From: Rhodobacter calidifons
Lineage (GTDB): Bacteria > Pseudomonadota > Alphaproteobacteria > Rhodobacterales > Rhodobacteraceae
Length of the DNA stretch: 64,000 bases
Assembly: GCF_011174775.1 (NCBI RefSeq)
Contig: NZ_JAANHS010000002.1
Location: forward strand, 310,001-374,000
Direction of reading: 5' to 3'
This document shows positions 26,371 through 35,512 of this stretch, one piece after another (positions within the stretch are counted from its first letter, which is position 1; the number at the start of each line of letters is the position of its first letter). A program made the position numbers and the translations under genes. The notes beneath the pieces were generated by a model, which did no database searches, had not been told where the DNA came from, and saw only the letters and a program-made list of their open reading frames with translations.

Positions 26371-27684
26371 ATGACAGTGACTCTCCGCGCCCTTCTCGGG
26401 GCGTCGGTTGCGTTCACCCTTGCGGGTGCTGCGCTTGCCGAAACCACCATCACCGTTGCCACCGTCAACAACGGTGACATGGTCCGCATGCAGGGCCTGA
26501 TGGACGACTTCTATGCCAAGCACCCCGACATCAAGGTCGAATGGGTGACGCTGGAGGAAAACGTCCTGCGCCAGAACGTCACGACCGACATCGCCACCGG
26601 CGGCGGTCAGTATGACGTGATCACCATCGGCACCTACGAGGTTCCGATCTGGGGCAGGCAGGGGTGGCTCGAAAGCCTGAACGACCTGCCGGCGGAATAC
26701 GACGTCGATGACCTTCTGCCCGCGATCCGCGGCGGTCTGACCGTCGATGGCAACCTTTACGCCTCGCCCTTCTACGGCGAGTCGTCGATGGTGATGTATC
26801 GCACCGACCTGATGGAAGCCGCCGGGATGACCATGCCCGAAGCTCCGACCTGGGCCGACATCGAAAAGGCCGCTGCCGCGATGACCGACAAGGACGCGGG
26901 CATCTATGGCATCTGCCTGCGCGGCAAGGCCGGCTGGGGCGAGAACATGGCCTTCCTGACCGCCATGTCGAACAGCTTCGGCGCGCGCTGGTTCGATGAA
27001 AACTGGACGCCGCAGTTCGACAGCCCGGAGTGGAAGGCGACCATCGACTTCTACCTTGGCCTCATGAACAACTACGGCCCGCCCGGCGCGTCCAACAACG
27101 GCTTCAACGAGAATCTGACCCTGTTCCAGCAGGGCAAGTGCGGCATGTGGATCGACGCGACCGTGGCGGCCTCCTTCGTGACCAATCCGAAGGAATCGAC
27201 CGTGGCCGACAAGGTCGGTTTCGCGCTGGCCCCGGACAATGGCCTGGGCAAGCGCGGCAACTGGCTCTGGGCCTGGTCCCTCGCGGTTCCGGCCTCGTCG
27301 GATGCCAAGGACGCGGCCAAGACCTTCATCAACTGGGCGACCAACAAGGACTACCTGGCGCTTGTCGCCTCCAAGGAAGGCTGGGCCAACGTGCCTCCGG
27401 GTACGCGGACCTCGCTTTATTCCAACGAGGAATACGCCAAGGTGCCCTTCGCCAAGATGACGATCGACAGCATCAACTCGGCTGACCCGAACAACCCGAC
27501 CGTGAAGCCGGTGCCTTACGTCGGCGTCCAGTTCGTCGCCATCCCGGAATTCCAGGGGATCGGCACCAGCGTGGGCGAGATCTTCTCGGCGGCGCTGGCC
27601 GGTCAGAAGACCGCCGATCAGGCGCTGTCCGAAGCGCAGGCCCTTGTCACCGAAGAGATGAAGGCCGCGGGCTACATCCAGTAG
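26371..27684 (+). CDS. smoE: Polyol ABC transporter substrate-binding protein
   Basis: The 437-residue periplasmic family-1 binding protein captures sorbitol and mannitol. The signal peptide is MTVTLRALLGASVAFTLAGA (cleavage after ALA, before ETTITV). Binding-protein features include GGGQYDVITIGTYEVPIWGR, YASPFYGESSMVMYRTDL and NWLWAWSLAVPASSDAKDAA. ATG 26371 is preceded by GGGAGG at 7 bases and begins the signal peptide; an upstream ATG at 26335 would spoil it. It is the first transporter gene and is followed by strong hairpins. Confidence 0.94.
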   Translation: MTVTLRALLGASVAFTLAGAALAETTITVATVNNGDMVRMQGLMDDFYAKHPDIKVEWVTLEENVLRQNVTTDIATGGGQYDVITIGTYEVPIWGRQGWLESLNDLPAEYDVDDLLPAIRGGLTVDGNLYASPFYGESSMVMYRTDLMEAAGMTMPEAPTWADIEKAAAAMTDKDAGIYGICLRGKAGWGENMAFLTAMSNSFGARWFDENWTPQFDSPEWKATIDFYLGLMNNYGPPGASNNGFNENLTLFQQGKCGMWIDATVAASFVTNPKESTVADKVGFALAPDNGLGKRGNWLWAWSLAVPASSDAKDAAKTFINWATNKDYLALVASKEGWANVPPGTRTSLYSNEEYAKVPFAKMTIDSINSADPNNPTVKPVPYVGVQFVAIPEFQGIGTSVGEIFSAALAGQKTADQALSEAQALVTEEMKAAGYIQ

Positions 27685-27691
27685 CCACAAC

Positions 27692-27757
27692 CCCGGGGGA
27701 AAGCTCCCATGCCCCCCGGGATCACCTTCGGCTTGCGGGCCCCTGGCCTGCAAGCCG
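27692..27757 (+). terminator. Two tandem hairpins between smoE and smoF
   Basis: Hairpin 1 pairs CCCGGGGG (27692-27699) with CCCCCGGG (27713-27720). Hairpin 2 (27729-27757) is a 13-bp stem with one G-U pair and a 3-base loop, with outer arms CGGCTTGC and GCAAGCCG. Neither is followed by a T-run. Such structures after binding-protein genes commonly protect upstream mRNA and reduce downstream expression, giving excess binding protein over permease. Confidence 0.6.
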
Positions 27758-27852
27758 TCCTTCGGATCGCTCCCCCCCGCAGCCCGCTTGCCCGGCCCGC
27801 CGTCCGGCCGCACCCTTTCCCCATCCGTCGATCGAGTGTCGGGAGACCGCCC

Positions 27853-28725
27853 ATGTCCACGCAGTCCAGCCGCCTTGCCGCCCGCATGATGGTGGCGCCC
27901 TCGGTGGTTCTGCTTCTGATCTGGATGATCGTGCCTCTGGCGATGACGCTGTATTACTCGTTCCGCTTCTACCGGCTTCTGTCGCCGGACCGGACGGGCT
28001 GGACCGGGTTCACCAACTATCTGTGGTTCTTCAACTCGCCCGACTTCTGGCTCGCGCTGTTCAACACGCTGGCGCTGGTGGGCGGGGTTCTGGTCATCAC
28101 CGTCGTCCTCGGCATCCTGATCGCGCTTCTCATCGACCAGCCGGTCAAGGGTCAGGGAGCCTTGCGCATCCTGGTCATCGCGCCCTTCTTCGTCATGCCC
28201 CCCGTCGCCGCCTCGATCTGGGAGAACCTGTTCATGCATCCGCAGAACGGTCTGTTCTCCGCCATCGCCCGGGGTTTCGGCGCGCAGCCGATCCTGTTTC
28301 TCGAGCAATACCCGATGTGGTCGGTGATCGGGATCGTCTCGTGGGAATGGCTGCCCTTCGCCACGCTGATCCTGCTCACCGCGCTGCAATCCCTGTCCTC
28401 GGAACAGCTGGAAGCCGCCGAGATGGACGGCGCCGGTCCCTTCGCCCGCTTCCGCTACATCATCCTGCCGCACCTGACCCGGGCGATCACCGTGGTCATC
28501 CTGATCCAGACGATCTTCCTTCTGGGCATCTTCGGCGAGATCTTCACCACCACGCAAGGCGGCCCCGGCTCGGCCTCCACGACGCTGCCCTACATGATCT
28601 TCAAGCAGGCCATCGCCGCCAAGGACATCGGCCGCGCGGCGGCGGGCGGGATCATCGCGGTGATCCTGGCGAATATCGTGGCCTATTTCCTGATGCGCGG
28701 CCTTGGGAGAAACCTCGATGCGTGA
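27853..28725 (+). CDS. smoF: Polyol ABC transporter permease SmoF
   Basis: The 290-residue MalF-type permease has six predicted membrane helices, the first at MMVAPSVVLLLIWMIVPLAM. The EAA cytoplasmic loop reads EQLEAAEMDGAGPFARFRYI, with ILPHLTR following; it contacts the ATPase. ATG 27853 was chosen, just after GGGAGACCGCCC; in-frame upstream codons encode unlikely low-complexity sequence. It is separated from smoE by 168 bp of structured RNA and from smoG by a repeat array, an unusual spacing inside a transporter operon. Confidence 0.93.
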   Translation: MSTQSSRLAARMMVAPSVVLLLIWMIVPLAMTLYYSFRFYRLLSPDRTGWTGFTNYLWFFNSPDFWLALFNTLALVGGVLVITVVLGILIALLIDQPVKGQGALRILVIAPFFVMPPVAASIWENLFMHPQNGLFSAIARGFGAQPILFLEQYPMWSVIGIVSWEWLPFATLILLTALQSLSSEQLEAAEMDGAGPFARFRYIILPHLTRAITVVILIQTIFLLGIFGEIFTTTQGGPGSASTTLPYMIFKQAIAAKDIGRAAAGGIIAVILANIVAYFLMRGLGRNLDA

Positions 28726-28735
28726 GTGCAGGACA

Positions 28736-28855
28736 CCCGCCCCGGGCCTGACCCGGGAGCCCGCCCCGGGCCTGACCCGGGAGCCTGCCCCGGGCCTGAC
28801 CCGGGAGCCCGCCCCGGGCTTGACCCGGGAGCCCGCCCCGGGCTTGACCCGGGGA
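28736..28855. repeat. Five tandem 24-bp palindromic repeats between smoF and smoG
   Basis: Five back-to-back 24-base copies start at 28736, 28760, 28784, 28808 and 28832. The core CCCCGGGCCTGACCCGGGAG contains CCGGG arms that can pair within each copy; copies differ by single C/T changes (GCCTGA or GCTTGA). The array lies 10 bases after the smoF stop. The CCCGGG-YTGA-CCCGGG core resembles short dispersed palindromes common in alphaproteobacterial genomes; tandem expansion inside an operon is unusual. Confidence 0.9.
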
Positions 28856-28892
28856 CTCCTTCGGCACCGCCGCACCGCCTCATATCAAGAGG

Positions 28893-28915
28893 TCCCGGGT
28901 CAGGCCCGGGACGGG
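28893..28915. repeat. Inverted copy of the 24-bp repeat, just before smoG
   Basis: TCCCGGGTCAGGCCCGGGAC plus GGG is the reverse complement of the array unit with one change. In mRNA it could pair with any copy of the array and form a long stem that ends 4 bases before the AAAGGA ribosome site of smoG. Confidence 0.75.
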
Positions 28916-28931
28916 GTTGAAAGGATCTGAC

Positions 28932-29762
28932 ATGGCCCGCGCGCTTTCCCCCCGCCGCCTCTGGCTGACCACCGCCGCCGCCTGGTTCGTGGCCCTGCTG
29001 ATCTTCTTCCCCGTCCTCTGGATGATCCTGACCAGCTTCAAGACCGAGCCCAGCGCGGTCGCCATGCCGCCGCAGTTCCTGTCGGCCGACTGGACGCTGG
29101 AGAACTATGCCGAGGTCTGGGCGCGCTCCGACTATCCGCGCTTCTTCTGGAACTCGGTCGTGATCGCCGTCGGCTCCACCCTTCTGGGTCTGGTCATCGC
29201 CATCCCCTCGGCCTGGGCCATGGCCTTCGTGCCGGGGCGGAAAACGAAGGACCTCCTGATGTGGATGCTGTCCACCAAGATGATGCCCGCCGTCGCGGTG
29301 ATGATCCCGCTTTACCTGATCTTCCAGCGGCTGGGGCTGATGGACACGAAGATCGGCCTTGTCCTTGTCCTGATGCTGATGAACCTGCCGATCATCATCT
29401 GGATGCTCTACACCTACTTCAAGGAAATCCCCGGCGAGATCCTCGAAGCCTCCCGCATGGACGGGGCCACCCTCTGGGGCGAGATCATCCATGTCCTGAC
29501 GCCCATGGCGCTGCCCGGCATCGCCTCGACCATGCTCCTGAACATCATCCTCGCCTGGAACGAGGCGTTCTGGACCATCGTCCTGACCACCACCAGGGCG
29601 GCCCCCCTCTCGGCCTTCATCGCCAGCTTCTCGGCGCCGCAGGGCCTGTTCTACGCGAAACTCTCGGCGGCTTCGGCCATGGCCATCCTGCCGATCCTGA
29701 TCCTCGGCTGGTTCAGCCAGAAGCAACTCGTGCGCGGCCTGACCTTCGGCGCGGTGAAGTGA
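28932..29762 (+). CDS. smoG: Polyol ABC transporter permease SmoG
   Basis: The 276-residue MalG-type permease has six predicted helices (first: AAAWFVALLIFFPVLWMIL). The EAA loop is GEILEASRMDGATLWGEIIH. ATG 28932 follows AAAGGA by 6 bases; an alternative TTG at 28917 lies within the inverted repeat copy and is unlikely. SmoF and SmoG together form the membrane channel; smoK starts 6 bases after the stop. Confidence 0.94.
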   Translation: MARALSPRRLWLTTAAAWFVALLIFFPVLWMILTSFKTEPSAVAMPPQFLSADWTLENYAEVWARSDYPRFFWNSVVIAVGSTLLGLVIAIPSAWAMAFVPGRKTKDLLMWMLSTKMMPAVAVMIPLYLIFQRLGLMDTKIGLVLVLMLMNLPIIIWMLYTYFKEIPGEILEASRMDGATLWGEIIHVLTPMALPGIASTMLLNIILAWNEAFWTIVLTTTRAAPLSAFIASFSAPQGLFYAKLSAASAMAILPILILGWFSQKQLVRGLTFGAVK

Positions 29763-29768
29763 GGTAAC

Positions 29769-30758
29769 ATGGGCAAGATCCAACTGACCAGGGTGCGCAA
29801 GTCCTTCGGCGAGGTGGACGTCATCCCCGGCATCGACCTGACCATCGAGGACGGAGAATTCGTCGTCTTCGTCGGCCCGTCCGGCTGCGGCAAGTCCACG
29901 CTTCTCCGCCTCATCGCGGGGCTGGAGGATACCACCTCGGGCAGCATCGAGATCGACGGCAGGGATGCCACCAACCTGCCGCCTGCAAAGCGCGGTCTGG
30001 CGATGGTGTTCCAAAGCTACGCGCTTTATCCGCACATGACGGTGCGCAGGAACATCGCCTTCCCGCTGAAGATGGCCGGGATGGACAAGGCCGAACAGGA
30101 CCGCCGGGTGGAACGCGCGGCCAAGGTGCTGAACCTGACCAACTACCTCGACCGCCGCCCCGGCCAGCTGTCCGGCGGCCAGCGCCAGCGGGTCGCCATC
30201 GGCCGTGCCATCGTCCGGGAACCCGCGGCCTTCCTGTTCGACGAACCGCTGTCGAACCTCGACGCGGCCCTGCGCGTGGGCATGCGGCAGGAGATCAGCG
30301 AACTGCACCAGAGCCTGAAAACCACGATGATCTACGTCACCCACGACCAGGTGGAAGCCATGACCATGGCCGACAAGATCGTCGTCCTGAACGCCGGCCG
30401 CATCGAGCAGGTCGGCGCGCCGCTCGACCTCTACAACCACCCGAAGAATCTCTTCGTCGCGGGCTTCATCGGCTCGCCGCGCATGAATTTCATCGAAGGG
30501 CCAGAGGCCGCGAAGCACAACGCCCACACCATCGGCATCCGGCCCGAGCATATCGCCGTGGGCGAGGGCCCGTGGGAGGGGGTCGTCGGCCTCTCGGAAC
30601 ACCTCGGCTCGGACAGCTTCCTGAAGGTCGCGGTCGAAGGCATCGGCCCCCTGACCGTCCGCGCTCCCGGAGAGGTCAACGCCCACCACGGCGACCGCAT
30701 CCGGCTGGCCCCGGCCGGAAAGATTCACCGCTTTGACACGAATGGACTGGCACTATGA
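29769..30758 (+). CDS. smoK: Polyol ABC transporter ATPase SmoK
   Basis: The 329-residue ATPase is of the MalK/UgpC type. Walker A is GPSGCGKST (residues 36-44), the signature is [20 protein letters not shown], Walker B is [20 protein letters not shown], the H-loop is [20 protein letters not shown], and a C-terminal TOBE/regulatory domain follows from about residue 235. It is somewhat shorter than MalK, as usual for polyol transporters. The stop overlaps smoS (ATGA). Confidence 0.95.
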   Translation: MGKIQLTRVRKSFGEVDVIPGIDLTIEDGEFVVFVGPSGCGKSTLLRLIAGLEDTTSGSIEIDGRDATNLPPAKRGLAMVFQSYALYPHMTVRRNIAFPLKMAGMDKAEQDRRVERAAKVLNLTNYLDRRPGQLSGGQRQRVAIGRAIVREPAAFLFDEPLSNLDAALRVGMRQEISELHQSLKTTMIYVTHDQVEAMTMADKIVVLNAGRIEQVGAPLDLYNHPKNLFVAGFIGSPRMNFIEGPEAAKHNAHTIGIRPEHIAVGEGPWEGVVGLSEHLGSDSFLKVAVEGIGPLTVRAPGEVNAHHGDRIRLAPAGKIHRFDTNGLAL

Positions 30759-31519
30759 GACTTGCAGGCAAGACCGCCCTCATCACCGGGGGCGCGCGGG
30801 GCATCGGACTGGCCTTTGTCGAGGCCTACCTGCGCGAGGGCGCAAAGGTGGCGATTGCCGACCTGACCGGCGCGCAGGAGGCGGCGGCGCGGCTGGGGGA
30901 CAGGACCATCGGCCTCACGATGGACGTGACCGATCAGGCCTCGATCGACGCGGGCGTAAAGGCGGCGGCGGATTGGGGCGGGGGCATCGACATCCTGCTG
31001 AACAACGCCGCCGTGTTCGACCTGGCCCCGATCGTGGACATCACGCGCGAAAGCTATGACCGCATCTTCGCCGTGAACGTCGCGGGGACCCTGTTTCCCT
31101 TGCAGGCGGTGGCCCGGCTGATGATTGCGCAAGGTCGCGGCGGCAAGATCATCAACATGGCCAGCCAGGCCGGGCGGCGCGGCGAGGCGCTGGTGGCGGT
31201 CTATTGCGCCTCGAAGGCCGCGGTCATCAGCCTGACGCAATCCGCTGGCCTCGACCTCATCAGGCACGGGATCAACGTGAACGGCATCGCGCCGGGCGTG
31301 GTGGACACGCCGATGTGGGATCAGGTCGATGCGCTGTTCGCCAAATACGAAGGCAAGCCCCTCGGCCAGAAGAAGCGCGAGGTGGGCGCGGCGGTGCCCT
31401 ACGGCCGCATGGGCCGCCCCGAGGACATGACGGGCGCCGCCGTTTTCCTCGCCTCGGCCGAGGCCGATTACATCGTCGCCCAGACGTTGAACGTCGATGG
31501 CGGCAACTGGATGAGCTGA
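30755..31519 (+). CDS. smoS: Sorbitol dehydrogenase (short-chain dehydrogenase)
   Basis: The 254-residue SDR enzyme oxidises D-sorbitol to fructose with NAD. The cofactor motif TGGARGIG is at residues 11-18, the NNA motif is [10 protein letters not shown], and the catalytic set is Ser137, Tyr150 and Lys154 ([16 protein letters not shown]). The end [15 protein letters not shown] is typical of polyol SDRs and closely follows R. sphaeroides SmoS as I recall it. It is coupled to smoK and followed 3 bases later by mtlK. Confidence 0.93.
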   Translation: MRLAGKTALITGGARGIGLAFVEAYLREGAKVAIADLTGAQEAAARLGDRTIGLTMDVTDQASIDAGVKAAADWGGGIDILLNNAAVFDLAPIVDITRESYDRIFAVNVAGTLFPLQAVARLMIAQGRGGKIINMASQAGRRGEALVAVYCASKAAVISLTQSAGLDLIRHGINVNGIAPGVVDTPMWDQVDALFAKYEGKPLGQKKREVGAAVPYGRMGRPEDMTGAAVFLASAEADYIVAQTLNVDGGNWMS

Positions 31520-31522
31520 CCG

Positions 31523-32947
31523 ATGACCGTGCAACTTCCCGCCTACGACCGCCGGAAACTGACCCCCGGCATCGTCCATATCGGCCTCGGAAACTTTCAC
31601 CGGGCGCATATGGCCGTCTATCTGGACGACCTTTTCAACATGGGGCTCAACCACGACTGGGCGATCCTGGGCGCCGGGGTGCGCGAGGGCGATGCCCGGA
31701 TGCGCGAGGCGCTGAAGGCGCAGGATTGCCTGTCCACGGTGATCGAGCTGGACCCCAAGGGCAAATCCGCACGGCGGGTCGGGGCGATGATCGACTTTCT
31801 GCCGGTGGAACCGGACAACGCGGCCCTGATCGCGGCCATGTCCCGCCCCGAGATCCGCATCGTCAGCCTGACCGTCACCGAGGGCGGCTATTTCATCAAC
31901 CCGGCAACCGGCGCCTTCGACCCGACCAACCCCGAGATCGTCGCGGATGCCGCCGATCCGCACCGCACGGCCTTCGGCGCGATCATCGCGGCCCTGAAGG
32001 CGCGCAAGGCGGCGGGAGTGATGCCCTTCACGGTGATGAGTTGCGACAACCTTCCCGGCAACGGCCATGTGACGCGCGACGCGGTGACGGGCCTTGCGCG
32101 GCTGTCCGATCCCGCCTTCGCCGACTGGATCGCGTCAAACGTCGCCTTCCCGAACGGCATGGTGGACCGGATCACCCCGGCCACCGGCCCGCGCGAAAGG
32201 GCGATGGCGGCGGCCTTCGGGCTTGCCGACGACCCCGTGCCCGTCACCTGCGAGCCCTTCCGGCAATGGGTGCTGGAGGACAACTTCCCCGCAGGACGCC
32301 CGGCGTGGGAGAAGGTCGGCGTAACCCTCACCCCGCATGTCCACAATTTCGAGCTGATGAAGATCCGCATCCTGAACGGCGGCCATGCGACCATCGCCTA
32401 TCCGGGGGGCCTGATGGACATCGAATATGTCCACGAGGCGATGGCGAACCCGCTGATCCGGGGCCTTCTGGACAAGGTCGAGGTGAACGAGATCATCCCC
32501 TACATCCCGCCCGTCCCCGACACCAACCTCGGCGACTATTACCGTCTGATCGTGGAACGGTTCAGTAACCCCGAGGTCGCCGACACCGAACGCCGCATCT
32601 GCCTGGACGGCTCGAACCGGCAACCGAAGTTCATCGTCCCCTCGATCCGCGATGCGCTGGCGGCGGGCGGGTCGGTCGAGGGGCTGGCCCTGGTCAGCGC
32701 GATGTGGTGCCGCTACTGCCATGGCGAAACCGACAGCGGCACGCCGATCCCGCCGAACGATCCCGACTGGGACGCGCTGGTGGCGCGGTCCAGGGCGGCG
32801 AAATCGCGCCCGGCGGCCTGGCTGGAAATGACTTCGGTCTATGGCGATCTGGGGCAGGATGCGCGCTTTGCCACTGCCTTCGCGCGCCATCTGAACCGGC
32901 TCTGGGCCGTCGGCACCCGCCAGACGCTGGGCGAATACCTCGGCTAG
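31523..32947 (+). CDS. mtlK: Mannitol 2-dehydrogenase
   Basis: The 474-residue polyol-specific long-chain dehydrogenase oxidises mannitol to fructose. The N-terminal Rossmann part begins IVHIGLGNFHRAHMAVYLDD; the catalytic lysine (Lys280) lies in NFELMKIRILNGGHATIAYP; VTEGGYFIN and VAFPNGMVDRITPAT are further family motifs. It is the last gene of the run. The fructokinase gene that follows in R. sphaeroides is not here. Its TAG stop interlocks with the stop of the converging gene (shared CTAG). Confidence 0.94.
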   Translation: MTVQLPAYDRRKLTPGIVHIGLGNFHRAHMAVYLDDLFNMGLNHDWAILGAGVREGDARMREALKAQDCLSTVIELDPKGKSARRVGAMIDFLPVEPDNAALIAAMSRPEIRIVSLTVTEGGYFINPATGAFDPTNPEIVADAADPHRTAFGAIIAALKARKAAGVMPFTVMSCDNLPGNGHVTRDAVTGLARLSDPAFADWIASNVAFPNGMVDRITPATGPRERAMAAAFGLADDPVPVTCEPFRQWVLEDNFPAGRPAWEKVGVTLTPHVHNFELMKIRILNGGHATIAYPGGLMDIEYVHEAMANPLIRGLLDKVEVNEIIPYIPPVPDTNLGDYYRLIVERFSNPEVADTERRICLDGSNRQPKFIVPSIRDALAAGGSVEGLALVSAMWCRYCHGETDSGTPIPPNDPDWDALVARSRAAKSRPAAWLEMTSVYGDLGQDARFATAFARHLNRLWAVGTRQTLGEYLG

Positions 32948-34476
32948 GGCGCCGGTGCCAGCGCGGGCGGGGTGCCGGTCGGGGTGAAGTCCGGCACCAC
33001 CCACAGCTCGACCCGGCGGTTCAGCTGGCGGCCGATTGCGGTTTCGTCGCAGGCCATGGGCAGCGCCTCGCCAAAGCCTTCGACGACCGGCATCTGCGCC
33101 GGGGACAGGTCGGGCGCGATGGCGGCCAGCTCCTGCGCCACGCGTGCCGCGCGGTCCACCGACAGCGCAAGGTTCGCCTTGGCCGCGCCCGACCCGTCCG
33201 AAAACCCCGCCAGCACCAGCTTCTGGTCGCGGAACTGCCCGGCGGCGATCAGCTGTGCCAGATCCTCCAGACTGTCCTGCGAGGTGGCATCCAGCGTGGA
33301 GGACCCGTCCTCGAAGCGGAAGGTAAAGGACAGCCGATCCGCCCCGTCCATGATCCCGGCCAGCCGTTTCAGATCCTCCAGTGTCACATCCGCGCCCGCG
33401 CCCTTGATCGCGTTGATCAGCCGCAAGCCGTCCGCCGTCATCGGCTGACGTGTTGGCGACCGGTCGATGAATCCCGTCGCCGTCACCGCCGCGTCCGCGG
33501 CCGGCGTGCGCAGGAAGGCCAGGAATTCGCGCGTCATCAGCGGCATGCGCCGCCTGGCCGACAACAGCATCACCGGCAGCGCCAGCGGATAGTCGCCCGC
33601 CTTGATGGCCAGCGATGTCGGCAGAAGCGGGAAGCCGCAGCTGTCGGTCAGCGGCATCCGCCGGGCCGGAACGATGGCCGACCGCCCGGTCAGCGCGATG
33701 GCCCAGGGGTCCCGCGCCACGGCCTCGGCCAGGGTCGCCAGGTCCGGATGCAGCACATCCGCCGCCTCCCCGGTCTGCCGCAGCCGCGCGGCAAGCGCCT
33801 GTTGCAGGTCGGTCTCCGGCGCGAGCGCATGCAGGACGATCGGCATGTCCGGCCCGCCGATCTGGGCCCAGTTGTCCACCTCTCCCGCCAGGACGCGGGC
33901 GAGGTCGGCGGTCGAGATCGCGGGCGTCGGGTTGTCGGGGGCGACGATGGCCACCATGCCGTCCATCGCGACGGAATGGGCGGCCAGGCCTGGCTCGGCG
34001 GCGAAGGACAGTTTCAGATCGGCCGCGCCAGAGCTGACCGCCGCGCTGGCGGCCTCGGGGGGCATCGGCTGAAAGGACAGGTCGGCCAGCACCTTGCGCG
34101 TCGCCGGGTCCAGGATGCGGGCGGCAAAGCCATCGCCGGGCTGGGGTTCATAGACCAGCCCGCGGGCATTGGCAAAGGCCTGGAACAGCGCCGGTAGCAG
34201 GCCGGCCGCGTCCCGGGCCCCGACCACACGGATCGCCGCGCGCGGGGCGACCAGCTCGGGGCAGGCCGGCCCTTCGCAGATCACGCCCTGACCATCGACG
34301 GTCAGCAGCCCGTAGCTGGTGCTGATCCGGTAGAATTCGCCGTCATAGCCCTGCAAGGTGCCGCTCAGCACGATACCGCCTTCGCGGGCGACCAGGGTCA
34401 CATCCTGGGCGGCAGCGGAAACACCGATGATCGCCGCAACGCACAGCGCCGCCAGCCCTGCCTTCACACCCATCAA
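32944..34476 (-). CDS. Periplasmic protein fusing a phosphate-binding-like domain to an OmpA domain
   Basis: The 510-residue secreted protein has a signal peptide (MMGVKAGLAALCVAAIIGVS, cleavage after AAA), then a short SH3-like or unknown part (GIVLSGTLQGYDGEFYRIST), a PstS/PBP-like domain at about 80-345 (MVAIVAPDNPTPAISTADLA, RVLAGEVDNWAQIGG) and a C-terminal OmpA peptidoglycan-binding domain at about 385-500 (FRFEDGSSTLDATSQDSL, GFSDGSGAAKANLALSVDRA, GRQLNRRVELWV). It probably holds a ligand-binding domain at the cell wall. The ligand cannot be inferred. The gene ends tail-to-tail with mtlK. Confidence 0.83.
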   Translation of the reverse strand: MMGVKAGLAALCVAAIIGVSAAAQDVTLVAREGGIVLSGTLQGYDGEFYRISTSYGLLTVDGQGVICEGPACPELVAPRAAIRVVGARDAAGLLPALFQAFANARGLVYEPQPGDGFAARILDPATRKVLADLSFQPMPPEAASAAVSSGAADLKLSFAAEPGLAAHSVAMDGMVAIVAPDNPTPAISTADLARVLAGEVDNWAQIGGPDMPIVLHALAPETDLQQALAARLRQTGEAADVLHPDLATLAEAVARDPWAIALTGRSAIVPARRMPLTDSCGFPLLPTSLAIKAGDYPLALPVMLLSARRRMPLMTREFLAFLRTPAADAAVTATGFIDRSPTRQPMTADGLRLINAIKGAGADVTLEDLKRLAGIMDGADRLSFTFRFEDGSSTLDATSQDSLEDLAQLIAAGQFRDQKLVLAGFSDGSGAAKANLALSVDRAARVAQELAAIAPDLSPAQMPVVEGFGEALPMACDETAIGRQLNRRVELWVVPDFTPTGTPPALAPAP

Positions 34477-34491
34477 CTGCCATTCCGGAGC

Positions 34492-35406
34492 TTACTTCGG
34501 AGCGGCGAGTTTCGGGGCAGGCGAAAGATTCTTCAACAGCAGAATGTCCCCCGCAGTGCCGCAGAGCGGCACGGGGACTTCGCGCTCCTGCACCACGGTG
34601 CGCCCGTTGGCGGCATAGATCGTCCCCAGCCGCAGGGTCCTGCCGCAAGAGGCGGGGGTGATCCGCAGCTCGGCCGAAAGCGCGACATCGCCCAGATCCC
34701 GGCCCGGCACGGAATAGACATGCGCCATGACGGGGGACTGCACATCCGGCGCCCCGAAGGACATCAGGCGCGACGGCTCTCCCGCCGGATTGGCGGCGGC
34801 GGCCACCAGCACCCGGTTGCCCTCGGTCGCGCGCAGTTCCACCTCTGCCGGCCATTCCCAGGTCACGGCAACCCGCGTGTACAAGGTCACATCCGGCACG
34901 GCGACCTTGCCAATGACCAGGCGCGATCCGGCCAGATAGACGGCCACCAGGGCGTCGGATTTCAGCGCGGGAAGCAGCAACCGGGTTTCGCCGCCCGCTT
35001 CGGTCCGGGTGGCGAAGGACAGGCCGGAATGGCGCACCACGATCCGTTCGCTGCGATTGCAGGGCGCGGTCAGCGTCAGCAGGATCATCGCGCCGGGGGC
35101 GGCCTCCAGGTGCAGGGCCGGGCGGCACTGGTCGCCCGCCGTGGCCGGAATCGAGGCCGCAACCGGGGTGATTCCGACCAGGTTGCCCATGGCGACATCG
35201 CCGGACGCGCCAAGCGAGGCCGACGGCGGGATCGCGCCGGCGGCAGCGCCGGTCGCCGCCGGGCGGGCAGCGGCCAGTCGTTCAATGCCCGTGGCCGCCA
35301 GCGGCTGCGCAGCGTTCTGACCTTTCTGACTTTCGGCCGTATGGGCCGCCAAGGCGGCCACCGCAATCGCAGCGGTGATCCGCAGAACCTTTTTGCCCCA
35401 AAGCAT
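34492..35406 (-). CDS. Secreted protein of unknown function between secA and the OmpA fusion gene
   Basis: I do not recognise a family. The 304-residue product starts MLWGKKVLRITAAIAVAALA, a signal peptide or membrane anchor with basic start, followed by a 60-residue alanine/proline-rich linker. The rest is beta-rich with four cysteines that could form disulfides (CRPALHLEAAPG, APCNRSERIVVRHSG, PASCGRTLRLGTIYAANG, VPLCGTAGDILLL). ATG 35406 was chosen as the start of the signal peptide. It lies on the same strand as the OmpA fusion gene, 15 bases before it, so the two may act together. Confidence 0.7.
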   Translation of the reverse strand: MLWGKKVLRITAAIAVAALAAHTAESQKGQNAAQPLAATGIERLAAARPAATGAAAGAIPPSASLGASGDVAMGNLVGITPVAASIPATAGDQCRPALHLEAAPGAMILLTLTAPCNRSERIVVRHSGLSFATRTEAGGETRLLLPALKSDALVAVYLAGSRLVIGKVAVPDVTLYTRVAVTWEWPAEVELRATEGNRVLVAAAANPAGEPSRLMSFGAPDVQSPVMAHVYSVPGRDLGDVALSAELRITPASCGRTLRLGTIYAANGRTVVQEREVPVPLCGTAGDILLLKNLSPAPKLAAPK

Positions 35407-35512
35407 GGCAGTGCTCCGGTACGAGAATCGCACCGTTTACGGCTAGGGGCCAATCGGGGCAGAGAAATGGCATTAATTGGGTAGCGGCTGGTCTTGCTGC
35501 CGAAAGGCCATG

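Noticed and set aside
28736-28855. Possible CRISPR array
   Set aside because: The 24-bp repeats are directly adjacent with no spacers, and no cas genes are nearby.
28703-28930. A repeat-coded peptide with PAPGLTRE units between smoF and smoG
   Set aside because: The frame exists only because the 24-bp repeat length is divisible by three; it overlaps the smoF end and has no ribosome site of its own.
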